NCBI GenBank assembly: GCA_910587905.1
Contig: CAJUOF010000095.1
Coordinates: 1 to 6,514 of the forward strand
DNA: 6,514 bases
Direction of reading: 5' to 3'
From: an uncultured Lachnospiraceae bacterium
GTDB taxonomy: Bacteria; Bacillota_A; Clostridia; Lachnospirales; Lachnospiraceae
Positions 1 through 5,972 of the stretch are shown piece after piece (position 1 is the first letter of the stretch; each line of letters begins with the position of its first letter). The translations under genes and the position numbers were made by a program. A model generated the notes under the pieces. That model saw nothing but the letters and a program-made list of their open reading frames with translations. It did not search any database and was not told the origin of the DNA.

Positions 1-1
1 G

Positions 2-682
2 CTGTTTGTCCGGCGGCATAAGAAAATTCTCTGGAGGTCGGCGAAGCGCCTCGCCCTCGCGGAGCTTGTGGCTGTGGCGGGGTGCCTGATCGCTTTTCGG
101 TTCGTACCGGAGTTTCGGACAGGGATCAATGAGCTTCTGGTGACGTCGCTGCCCTATTTTGTGTTCATCATGTATTTCCTCAACCGGGGGACCGGCTTTA
201 CGACGGCTCTGTTCCTCAACTGTGACCACAGTTTGCTCACCTATTCTTTTTACAAACGGCCGAGGTTTATTCTGAAGCTGTTCCAGATCCGCCTCAGGGA
301 GATCATCAAGGTGAATCTCCTTCCGGGGGCGGGGATGGGGGCGGGACTCGCGCTTCTGCTGTTTGCCTCCGGCGGGACGGATTCTCCTCTGGATTATGGG
401 ATCCTGTTTGTGTCGGTGGTCTCCATGAGCATCTTTTTTTCGGTCCATTACCTGACGCTTTATTATCTGCTCCAGCCCTACAATGCCGGGACGGAGCTTA
501 AGAGCGGCACCTACAAGTTGATCACCTGGGTTACGTATCTTGTGAGCTTTGCGATGATTCAGGTGAAGCTCCCGATTCTCTTTTTCGGGCTCCTGATGAT
601 CGCATTCTGTGTGCTCTACTGCATTGCGGCGAGCGTTCTCGTGTACCGGTTTGCTCCGAAAACCTTCCGGATTCGGATGTGA
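2..682 (+). CDS. Polytopic membrane protein, 3' part; possibly an ABC exporter permease subunit
   Basis: The reading frame is open to the left edge of the window and ends at a TGA, so 226 C-terminal residues are visible and the start is outside. A GTG at 68 could be read as a start but has no clear ribosome binding site, and the frame continues upstream with a basic stretch (VRRHKK), so I treat the gene as partial. About six hydrophobic segments are visible, at roughly residues 17-35, 45-62, 102-122, 130-155, 169-187 and 190-215, separated by short basic loops; the protein ends in a basic tail (FRIRM). A central cytoplasmic-looking stretch (NCDHSLLTYSFYKRP, then IRLREIIKVNLLPG) recalls ABC-2-like permease proteins of clostridia, but no diagnostic motif proves it. 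No ATPase partner is in view; it could lie upstream. It could equally be an unrelated integral membrane protein. The frame is certain, the function is not. Confidence 0.6.
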   Translation: MFVRRHKKILWRSAKRLALAELVAVAGCLIAFRFVPEFRTGINELLVTSLPYFVFIMYFLNRGTGFTTALFLNCDHSLLTYSFYKRPRFILKLFQIRLREIIKVNLLPGAGMGAGLALLLFASGGTDSPLDYGILFVSVVSMSIFFSVHYLTLYYLLQPYNAGTELKSGTYKLITWVTYLVSFAMIQVKLPILFFGLLMIAFCVLYCIAASVLVYRFAPKTFRIRM

Positions 683-697
683 GGGCAAGAAGCGCCG

Positions 698-718
698 GTG
701 CGGCCGCCGAGGCCGTGC
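698..718 (+). terminator. GC-rich hairpin after the membrane protein gene, without a T-tract
   Basis: GTGCGGCC (698-705) can pair with GGCCGTGC (711-718) around a 5-base loop, giving an 8-pair stem with two G-U pairs. It starts 15 bases after the upstream stop codon, where a terminator would be expected, but no run of T follows. It may be a weak or factor-assisted terminator or an mRNA 3'-end stabiliser. Confidence 0.3.
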
Positions 719-743
719 AGAGGCATGGATCACTGAAAGAAAA

Positions 744-770
744 TTAGCACTCGCCCCTTGACAGTGCTAA
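744..770 (+). promoter_or_regulatory. CIRCE operator (HrcA binding site) of clpB
   Basis: The left arm TTAGCACTC (744-752) is a perfect match to the CIRCE half-site. After exactly 9 bases comes the right arm CAGTGCTAA (762-770), which differs from the consensus GAGTGCTAA only in its first base. CIRCE is the known operator for the heat-shock repressor HrcA. The odd base is part of an overlapping TTGACA -35 box (758-763), so repressor and RNA polymerase would compete directly for this DNA. From this I infer that clpB and the gene behind it are repressed by HrcA at normal temperature and induced on heat or misfolding stress. Confidence 0.93.
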
Positions 771-786
771 TTTCCTGTGCTATCAT
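758..786 (+). promoter_or_regulatory. Sigma-A-type promoter of clpB
   Basis: A perfect -35 box TTGACA (758-763) is followed by a 17-base spacer and a -10 box TATCAT (781-786, five of six consensus). Transcription should begin near 792-794, giving a leader of roughly 54 bases. The -35 box lies inside the CIRCE operator. I see no CtsR-type GGTCAAA direct repeat and no other promoter before clpB. Confidence 0.9.
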
Positions 787-792
787 ACAGGA
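773..792 (+). repeat. Dyad over the clpB -10 box
   Basis: TCCTGT (773-778) and ACAGGA (787-792) are perfect reverse complements 8 bases apart. The spacer contains the whole -10 box, so the dyad ends near the predicted transcription start. It lies mostly in untranscribed DNA, so it would act as a DNA site, possibly an operator, rather than an RNA hairpin. It may also be chance. Confidence 0.4.
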
Positions 793-799
793 TGAAATG

Positions 800-824
800 A
801 TTGTTATATTACAAATAGAACAAT
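800..824 (+). other. AU-rich hairpin in the clpB leader
   Basis: ATTGTT (800-805) pairs with AACAAT (819-824). After one A-G mismatch, TATT (807-810) pairs with AATA (814-817), leaving a 3-base loop. The hairpin starts a few bases after the predicted transcription start and ends nine bases before the ribosome binding site. It is weak because only one pair is G-C. It could stabilise the 5' end or melt with temperature, but it does not itself cover the ribosome binding site. Confidence 0.35.
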
Positions 825-833
825 AAGTGGCGC

Positions 834-840
834 AGGAGGT
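834..840 (+). promoter_or_regulatory. Ribosome binding site of clpB
   Basis: AGGAGGT is a full Shine-Dalgarno match ending 6 bases before the ATG at 847. It fixes the clpB start. Confidence 0.9.
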
Positions 841-846
841 GTCTTT

Positions 847-3432
847 ATGAATATCAATAAATTCACGCAGAATTCCCTGCAGGCGGTGCAGGACTGTGAG
901 AGGCTGGCTTCGGAATATGGGAATCAGGAGATCGACCAGGAGCATTTGCTGGCCGGGCTTTTGTCTCTGGAAGACAGCCTGATCAAAAAGATGATCGTCA
1001 AGATGGAGATTCAGCCGGAGTATTTTGCGGACCGGGTGGAGGAGGCTTTAAACCGAAAGCCCAAGGTGTCCGGCGATGTGAAACTCTATGTGAGCCAGGC
1101 ATTAAACAAGGTGCTGGTAAGCGCCGAGGATGAGGCGAAGCAGATGGGGGACGAGTACGTGTCCGTGGAGCATCTGTTCCTGGCCCTGTTAAAATATCCC
1201 AACGGAGCGTTGAAGGCGTTGTTTACGGAGTTCGGCATCACCAGGGAGCGGTTTTTGCAGGCCCTCTCCACGGTCCGGGGAAACCAGCGGGTGACCAGTG
1301 ACAATCCGGAGGCCACCTATGACACGCTGGCGAAATACGGCACCGACCTGGTGGAGCGGGCCAGGAAACAGGAGCTGGACCCGGTGATCGGGCGGGACAC
1401 AGAGATTCGGAACGTGGTCCGGATCCTTTCCAGGAAGACGAAGAACAACCCGGTGCTGATCGGCGAGCCGGGTGTCGGCAAGACGGCCGTGGTGGAAGGG
1501 CTGGCCCAGCGGATCGTCCGGGGGGACGTGCCGGAGGGCCTTAAGGACAAGACCGTGTTTTCCCTGGACATGGGCGCTCTGGTGGCCGGGGCCAAGTACC
1601 GGGGCGAGTTTGAGGAGCGGCTGAAGGCCGTTCTGGAGGAGGTCAAGAAGAGCGAGGGCAAGATCCTTCTGTTTGTCGACGAGCTCCACACCATCGTGGG
1701 AGCCGGGAAGACGGACGGGGCCATGGATGCGGGCAATATGTTAAAACCCATGCTGGCCAGGGGAGAGCTCCACTGTATCGGGGCTACGACCCTGGACGAA
1801 TACCGCAAATATATCGAGAAGGATGCGGCCCTGGAGCGGCGGTTCCAGCCGGTTTTGGTGGATGAGCCCACGGTGGAGGACACCATCTCCATCCTGCGGG
1901 GCCTCAAGGACCGGTATGAGGTGTTCCACGGGGTGAAGATCACGGATTCGGCCCTGGTGAGCGCGGCTGTCCTCTCCAACCGCTATATCTCCGACCGGTT
2001 CCTGCCGGATAAGGCTATCGACCTGGTGGACGAGGCCTGCGCCCTCATCAAGACGGAGCTAGATTCCATGCCCACGGAGTTAGACGAGCTGTCCAGGAAG
2101 ATCATGCAGCTTGAGATCGAGGAAGCGGCCCTGAAAAAAGAGACGGACAATCTGAGCCGCGACCGATTGGAGGCCATTCAGCGGGAGCTGGCGGATTTTC
2201 GGGAAGAGTTCGGCAAGATGAAGGCCCAGTGGGACAATGAGAAGACCTCCGTGGAGCGGCTGCAAAAGCTTAGAGGGCAGATTGATGAGATCAACGGCCA
2301 GATCGCCCTGGCCAAGCAGAATTACGACCTGGAGAAGGCGGCCGAGCTTCAGTACGGAACCCTGCCCGATCTGACCAGGCAGTTGGAAATCGAAGAAGAG
2401 AAAGTGAAAAAGCAGGATATGTCCCTGCTCCACGAGGCGGTGACCGAGGAAGAGATCGCAAGAATCATCTCCAGGTGGACCGGGATCCCTGTGGCGAAGC
2501 TCACCGAGAGCGAGCGGAACAAGACGCTCCATCTGGACGAGGAGCTCCACAAGCGGGTGATCGGCCAGGACGAGGGTGTGACCAAGGTGACGGAGGCCAT
2601 TATCCGTTCCCGGGCCGGGATCAAGGATCCCACCAAGCCCATCGGTTCCTTCCTCTTCTTAGGGCCCACCGGGGTGGGCAAGACGGAGCTTGCCAAGGCC
2701 CTTGCCCAGAGCCTTTTTGACGATGAACAGAACATGGTCCGCATTGATATGAGCGAATACATGGAGAAGTATTCCGTGTCCCGGCTGATCGGGGCGCCTC
2801 CGGGATACGTGGGCTACGACGAGGGCGGACAGCTTACGGAGGCTGTCAGACGCAAGCCCTATTCGGTGGTGCTTTTTGACGAGATCGAGAAGGCCCATCC
2901 CGACGTGTTCAACGTGCTTCTGCAGGTCCTCGACGACGGACGGATCACCGATTCCCAGGGGAGGACCGTGGACTTTAAGAACACCGTCCTTATCATGACC
3001 TCCAATCTGGGTTCCTCCTATCTGCTGGAGGGGATCGACGAGGCGGGAAATATCCGGCCGGAAAACGAAAAGCTGGTCATGGCGGAGCTTAAAAACCATT
3101 TCCGCCCGGAATTCTTGAACCGGCTGGACGAGACGATCATGTTTAAGCCTCTTACGAAGGGCAATATCAGCCACATCATCGGCCTGATGGTGGCGGATGT
3201 GAACAGACGGCTTGCCGACAGGGAGCTTTCCATTCGCCTGACGCCGGAGGCGGAGGCCTTTGTGACGGAAAACGGCTACGATCCGGTGTATGGGGCAAGG
3301 CCGCTCAAGCGGTATCTGCAAAAGCATGTGGAGACACAGGCGGCGAAGCTGATCCTGGCCGACCAGATTCGGGCCGGGGGCGTCATCGTCATGGATGTGA
3401 GGGACGGAAAGCTGGAGGCGCATGTGGAGTAA
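847..3432 (+). CDS. clpB: ATP-dependent disaggregase ClpB (Hsp104 family chaperone)
   Basis: ClpB is a cytoplasmic hexameric AAA+ machine that threads aggregated proteins through its pore and works with the DnaK system to rescue them. The 861 residues match the usual length (about 857 in E. coli). Domains in order: ClpN substrate domain (about 1-145); first AAA+ domain with Walker A GEPGVGKT (206-213, K212), pore tyrosine Y251, Walker B LLFVDE (E279) and arginine fingers R331-R332; the long coiled-coil middle domain (about 405-525) that separates ClpB from ClpA and ClpC; second AAA+ domain with Walker A GPTGVGKT (606-613, K612), pore loop GYVG (653-656), Walker B VVLFDE (E679), sensor N720, arginine finger R759 and sensor-2 GAR (R818); and a C-terminal oligomerisation region. 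All key residues are intact. The ATG is fixed by a strong AGGAGGT. CIRCE upstream indicates HrcA control, and a DUF4250 gene follows 31 bases after the stop. Confidence 0.98.
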   Translation: MNINKFTQNSLQAVQDCERLASEYGNQEIDQEHLLAGLLSLEDSLIKKMIVKMEIQPEYFADRVEEALNRKPKVSGDVKLYVSQALNKVLVSAEDEAKQMGDEYVSVEHLFLALLKYPNGALKALFTEFGITRERFLQALSTVRGNQRVTSDNPEATYDTLAKYGTDLVERARKQELDPVIGRDTEIRNVVRILSRKTKNNPVLIGEPGVGKTAVVEGLAQRIVRGDVPEGLKDKTVFSLDMGALVAGAKYRGEFEERLKAVLEEVKKSEGKILLFVDELHTIVGAGKTDGAMDAGNMLKPMLARGELHCIGATTLDEYRKYIEKDAALERRFQPVLVDEPTVEDTISILRGLKDRYEVFHGVKITDSALVSAAVLSNRYISDRFLPDKAIDLVDEACALIKTELDSMPTELDELSRKIMQLEIEEAALKKETDNLSRDRLEAIQRELADFREEFGKMKAQWDNEKTSVERLQKLRGQIDEINGQIALAKQNYDLEKAAELQYGTLPDLTRQLEIEEEKVKKQDMSLLHEAVTEEEIARIISRWTGIPVAKLTESERNKTLHLDEELHKRVIGQDEGVTKVTEAIIRSRAGIKDPTKPIGSFLFLGPTGVGKTELAKALAQSLFDDEQNMVRIDMSEYMEKYSVSRLIGAPPGYVGYDEGGQLTEAVRRKPYSVVLFDEIEKAHPDVFNVLLQVLDDGRITDSQGRTVDFKNTVLIMTSNLGSSYLLEGIDEAGNIRPENEKLVMAELKNHFRPEFLNRLDETIMFKPLTKGNISHIIGLMVADVNRRLADRELSIRLTPEAEAFVTENGYDPVYGARPLKRYLQKHVETQAAKLILADQIRAGGVIVMDVRDGKLEAHVE

Positions 3433-3451
3433 TGGCAAAAAGCTGGGGGAT

Positions 3452-3458
3452 AAGGAGG
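3452..3458 (+). promoter_or_regulatory. Ribosome binding site that decides the DUF4250 gene start
   Basis: AAGGAGG ends 5 bases before the ATG at 3464. An in-frame ATG at 3422 overlaps the clpB end and has a GGAGG only 3 bases away, which is too close. An in-frame GTG at 3461 is only 2 bases from the site. Position 3464 is therefore preferred. Confidence 0.8.
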
Positions 3459-3463
3459 AAGTG

Positions 3464-3640
3464 ATGGAATTACCGAAGGATGCGGCGATGCTTCTCAGTG
3501 TTGTCAACATGAAATTGAGAGATTTTTACCCGTCTCTGGGGACTTTCTGTGAGGAGGCCGGAGTCGGTGAGGAAGAGCTAAAGGCACGGCTGGCGGCCAT
3601 TGACTATGAGTACGATGCAGAGCGCAACCAGTTTGTGTGA
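3464..3640 (+). CDS. DUF4250 domain-containing small protein
   Basis: This is a 58-residue soluble acidic protein with no membrane segment or signal peptide. From memory of the family, the opening MELPKDAAMLLSVVNMKLRD, the FYPSL that follows, and the closing YEYDAERNQFV match DUF4250, a short family of unknown function common in clostridia; essentially the whole protein is the domain. The middle (about residues 25-48, EEAGVGEEELKARLAAIDY) looks like two short helices and could be a small helix-turn-helix-like fold, but that is a guess from pattern only. The gene lies 31 bases after clpB with its own ribosome binding site, no room for a promoter, and an intrinsic terminator right behind it. 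It should therefore be made from the clpB transcript under HrcA control. Whether it takes part in protein quality control or is merely carried along cannot be told. No function is claimed. Confidence 0.88.
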   Translation: MELPKDAAMLLSVVNMKLRDFYPSLGTFCEEAGVGEEELKARLAAIDYEYDAERNQFV

Positions 3641-3657
3641 AAAACAGGATAGGAAAC

Positions 3658-3692
3658 AAAGCCCGGCATGCGAGGAACATACCGGGCTTTTT
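3658..3692 (+). terminator. Intrinsic terminator of the clpB operon
   Basis: AAAGCCCGG (3658-3666) pairs perfectly with CCGGGCTTT (3682-3690). After one C-A mismatch, ATG (3668-3670) pairs with CAT (3678-3680) around a 7-base loop. A run of five T (3688-3692) ends the element. It lies 17 bases after the DUF4250 stop codon and closes the clpB transcript. Confidence 0.92.
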
Positions 3693-3703
3693 CATCATAT
3701 AAT
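3674..3703 (+). promoter_or_regulatory. Probable promoter of the polysaccharide deacetylase gene
   Basis: A perfect -10 box TATAAT (3698-3703) lies 5 bases after the T-run of the preceding terminator. The best -35 candidate is GGAACA (3674-3679, three of six consensus) at an 18-base spacing, inside the terminator hairpin. Transcription would start near 3710, leaving a leader of about 26 bases. The -10 is convincing and the -35 is weak. Confidence 0.5.
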
Positions 3704-3735
3704 AAGGAAAACAGACTGCCTGAGAGGACAAAACT

Positions 3736-4446
3736 TTGAGCAAACGGGGAGTCACGATTTTTTTAACGCTTCTTTTGACCGTATGCCTGATCGGAATGGA
3801 ACGGGTAAAGGCGGACCAAGAAGAGAAGAGCCTGGCAGCGGAGGCGGAGCAAAGCCAGAGGTCGGAAATGGCGGAGGCAGAGCAGGATGACGAGAAGCTG
3901 GTGGCGTTGACTTTTGACGACGGTCCCCAGGAGGGGAGCACGGAGCGGCTTCTTGAGGGGCTTAAGGAGCGGGAGGTGAAGGCGACTTTTTTCCTGATCG
4001 GACAGAGCATTGAGGGAGAGGAAGTGTTGGTGAAACAGATGGCGCAGGACGGGCATCTGATCGGAAGTCACACCTTTCACCACGTTCAGCTCACGGGTCT
4101 TTCCCTGGAAGAAGCCTGCGGTGAGATCACCATGACCAACAAGGCCATCACCGGCGCGACCGGACAGACAGTGGAGTACATACGGCCTCCTTACGGTTCC
4201 TGGAATTCCAAGCTGGAATGTGCGGTGAATATGCGTGAGGTGGGATGGACAGTGGATCCCAGGGATTGGGATGTAAAAAACACGGACGTCATCGTGAAGC
4301 GGGTATTAAACGATGTGAAAGACGGGAGCATCATCCTGCTTCACGATGTTTACGATACGTCGGTGGAGGCGGCATTTCAGATTATCGACGAGCTGAAAGC
4401 CCAGGGCTATACCTTTGTGACGGTGGACCGGTTACTCATCGACTGA
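3736..4446 (+). CDS. Exported NodB-family (CE4) polysaccharide deacetylase
   Basis: This is a metal-dependent hydrolase family that removes acetyl groups from N-acetylated sugars such as those of peptidoglycan. The start is TTG at 3736, preceded by AGAGGA (3723-3728) with a 7-base gap; the next in-frame ATG would delete the export signal. Residues 1-26 look like a signal peptide or membrane anchor: SKR, then a hydrophobic stretch (6-20), with possible cleavage after VKA (24-26). Residues 27-54 are an acidic, Glu/Ala-rich linker. The catalytic domain (about 55-233) has all five motifs: TFDDGP (59-64; D61 likely base, D62 metal), HTFHH (112-116; metal histidines H112 and H116), RPPYGS (150-155), the DPRDW segment (174-178) and LLHD (201-204; H203). 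It should therefore be active outside the membrane. Peptidoglycan or a secreted glycan is the likely substrate, and the exact sugar position cannot be read from the sequence. Its 3' end overlaps rarA on the other strand by 15 bases. Confidence 0.93.
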   Translation: MSKRGVTIFLTLLLTVCLIGMERVKADQEEKSLAAEAEQSQRSEMAEAEQDDEKLVALTFDDGPQEGSTERLLEGLKEREVKATFFLIGQSIEGEEVLVKQMAQDGHLIGSHTFHHVQLTGLSLEEACGEITMTNKAITGATGQTVEYIRPPYGSWNSKLECAVNMREVGWTVDPRDWDVKNTDVIVKRVLNDVKDGSIILLHDVYDTSVEAAFQIIDELKAQGYTFVTVDRLLID

Positions 4447-5760
4447 GTGCCTCAGCCATTCCAGCCATTCCTTGACTCTCTTCTCATGGCCCTGCTCCGT
4501 GGGATGATAAAAGACCGTGCCCACGAGCTCGTCGGGGAGGTACTGCTGCTTGACGTAATGGTTGGGAAAATCATGGGCGTACTTGTAATCCAGACCATGG
4601 CCCAACTTGGCAGCGCCGCCGTAGTGGGAATCCTTAAGGTGAGGCGGCACAGTCCTTATCTTCTCGGAGCCGACCCGCTCCATGGCGGCGCCGATGGCCA
4701 GGGTGCAGGCGTTGCTCTTGGGGGCGGAGGCCACGTAGATAGCAGCCTGGGCAAGGATCAACTGGGACTCAGGCATTCCCACCCGCTCTACGGCAAGGGA
4801 GGCGGACACAGCCACCTGGAGCGCATGGGGATCGGCGTTTCCCACGTCCTCCGAGGCGCAGATCATGATCCGCCTGGCGATGAATTTGACGTCCTCGCCT
4901 GCATAGAGCATCTTTGCCAGATAGTAAACGGCGGCGTCCGGGTCGGAGCCCCGCATGCTCTTGATGAAGGCGGAGATGGTGTCATAATGATTGTCCCCGG
5001 ACTTATCATACCGGATGGCCCGCTTCTGGATGCACTCTTGGGCCACGTCCAGGGTAATGTGGATCTGTCCGTCCTCCCCTCTGGAGGTGGACAGGGCCCC
5101 GAGCTCCAGGGCGTTGAGGGCGCTTCTGGCGTCGCCGCCGCAGATGTCGGCCAGGAAATCCAGGGCCTCGTCGTCTGCCGTCACGGACAGGCTCCCCAGC
5201 CCCCGCCCCCTGTCCCGGATGGCCCGGAGGAGAAGCTCCTTCACGTCCTCTTTCGTCAGACTTTCCAACTGAAAAATGACGGAGCGGGAGAGGAGCGCCC
5301 CGTTGACCTCGAAGTAGGGATTCTCCGTGGTGGCGCCGATCAGGATCACGGTCCCGTCCTCCACAAAGGGCAAAAGGTAATCCTGCTGTCCCTTGTTGAA
5401 CCGGTGAATCTCGTCGATGAAGAGGATGGTCTTTTTGCCGTACATGCCCAGATTGTCCTTGGCCTGCCGGACAACCTCCTCCATATCCTTTTTTCCGGCG
5501 GAGGTGGCGTTGATCTGGGTGAATGCGGCTTTTGTCGTGTTTGCGATCACCTTGGCGATGGTGGTCTTTCCCGTGCCGGGCGGGCCATAGAGCAGGATGG
5601 AACTCAGCTTGTCGGCGGCGATGGCCCTATAGAGCAGGGTGCCCTTCCCGATGATGTGCTTCTGTCCCACGATCTCCTCCAGGGAGACGGGGCGCATCCT
5701 GGCGGCGAGAGGCGCTTCCTTCGCCTGGTTGTTCTCTCTCATATAATCAAATAGATCCAT
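4432..5760 (-). CDS. rarA: Replication-associated recombination protein A (RarA/MgsA), AAA+ ATPase
   Basis: RarA (MgsA, related to eukaryotic WRNIP1) is a tetrameric clamp-loader-like ATPase that acts at stalled replication forks and interacts with single-strand DNA ends and SSB. The 442 residues match the normal length. The N-terminus has the family hallmark PLAARMRP (17-24) and VGQKHIIG (31-38). Walker A is GPPGTGKT (59-66, K65), Walker B ILFIDEIHR (112-120, D116 and E117), sensor 1 lies in GATTENP (142-148), the arginine finger is R159 in LLSRS, and sensor 2 is R212 in GGDARSALNALE. A helical lid follows to about 255, then the MgsA-type C-terminal tetramerisation domain (about 260-425) with SEDVGNADPHAL (303-314) and HYGGAAKLGHG (379-389). 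The ATG is preceded by GGAGG with a 5-base gap, read on the minus strand. It appears to be a single-gene transcript from its own promoter. No residue looks damaged. Confidence 0.97.
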   Translation of the reverse strand: MDLFDYMRENNQAKEAPLAARMRPVSLEEIVGQKHIIGKGTLLYRAIAADKLSSILLYGPPGTGKTTIAKVIANTTKAAFTQINATSAGKKDMEEVVRQAKDNLGMYGKKTILFIDEIHRFNKGQQDYLLPFVEDGTVILIGATTENPYFEVNGALLSRSVIFQLESLTKEDVKELLLRAIRDRGRGLGSLSVTADDEALDFLADICGGDARSALNALELGALSTSRGEDGQIHITLDVAQECIQKRAIRYDKSGDNHYDTISAFIKSMRGSDPDAAVYYLAKMLYAGEDVKFIARRIMICASEDVGNADPHALQVAVSASLAVERVGMPESQLILAQAAIYVASAPKSNACTLAIGAAMERVGSEKIRTVPPHLKDSHYGGAAKLGHGLDYKYAHDFPNHYVKQQYLPDELVGTVFYHPTEQGHEKRVKEWLEWLRHSVDE

Positions 5761-5813
5761 AGAAACCTCCGGAACTCATTTCAAAATCAAACATATGTTC
5801 AAGGATTTCTTCT

Positions 5814-5842
5814 ATTATATAAGGGATCGTGGGAAATGGCAA
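5814..5842 (-). promoter_or_regulatory. Sigma-A-type promoter of rarA
   Basis: Read on the minus strand, TTGCCA (5842-5837, five of six consensus) is followed by a 17-base spacer and a perfect TATAAT (5819-5814). Transcription should start near 5807, giving a leader of about 47 bases. One arm of an inverted repeat lies in the spacer next to the -35 box. A second TATAAT at 5860-5855 has no good -35. Confidence 0.85.
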
Positions 5843-5877
5843 GAGGAAAGTGATATTATACCTGACCCAATTTCCCA
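5830..5877. repeat. Spaced inverted repeat at the rarA promoter
   Basis: TGGGAAAT (5830-5837) and ATTTCCCA (5870-5877) are perfect reverse complements with 32 bases between them, so the arms are 40 bases apart centre to centre. Allowing one bulged A (5869), two further G-C pairs extend the match to ten. The inner arm overlaps the rarA promoter spacer and the last base of its -35 box; the outer arm is near position -67. It could be a pair of operator half-sites, an unusual RNA stem on an opposing transcript, or chance. Confidence 0.5.
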
Positions 5878-5972
5878 TATTGTTATAAACAGGGACTGTA
5901 AAACCTGTGTCATATCTTCTTTGTTTCAAACTTATACCTTTGATGGTTTATCATACGATTATGTAAATTTCC

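Noticed and set aside
730..945. A minus-strand open frame across the clpB promoter and start.
   Set aside because: It covers the CIRCE, promoter and clpB 5' end and has no recognisable product.
3422..3463. A longer start for the DUF4250 protein at the ATG at 3422, overlapping clpB by 11 bases.
   Set aside because: Its GGAGG is only 3 bases away, and the extra residues (MWSNGKKLGDKEEV) do not look like the family start, whereas 3464 has AAGGAGG at 5 bases and begins MELPKD.
1317..3510. Several long minus-strand open frames opposite clpB, up to 283 codons.
   Set aside because: They are shadows of clpB codon usage; the plus-strand frame is unmistakably ClpB over its full length.
3778..3786. 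Possible lipoprotein signal around Cys17 of the deacetylase.
   Set aside because: The residues before the cysteine (L-T-V-C) lack the small residue needed at the -1 position of a lipobox; an ordinary signal peptide or anchor fits better.
4451..4472. Tandem-looking CCATTCCAG and CCATTCCTTG near the rarA 3' end.
   Set aside because: They encode the repeated EWLEW near the RarA C-terminus and are explained by the coding sequence.
4447..5754. A 435-codon open frame on the plus strand opposite rarA, in frame with the deacetylase so that read-through of its TGA would join them.
   Set aside because: It lies codon-on-codon antisense to rarA, and such a frame stays open wherever rarA avoids TTA, CTA and TCA codons, as GC-rich genes tend to. 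Its translation is low-complexity G/L/V/H/D-rich sequence with no family resemblance and no ribosome binding site.
5855..5860. A second TATAAT on the minus strand upstream of rarA.
   Set aside because: No acceptable -35 is found at 16-18 bases, and the nearer TTGCCA-N17-TATAAT promoter explains rarA.
5889..5908. Short inverted repeat ACAGG-N10-CCTGT.
   Set aside because: Only five pairs with a 10-base spacer in an AT-rich gap; likely chance, and its arms are in the opposite order to the dyad at the clpB promoter.
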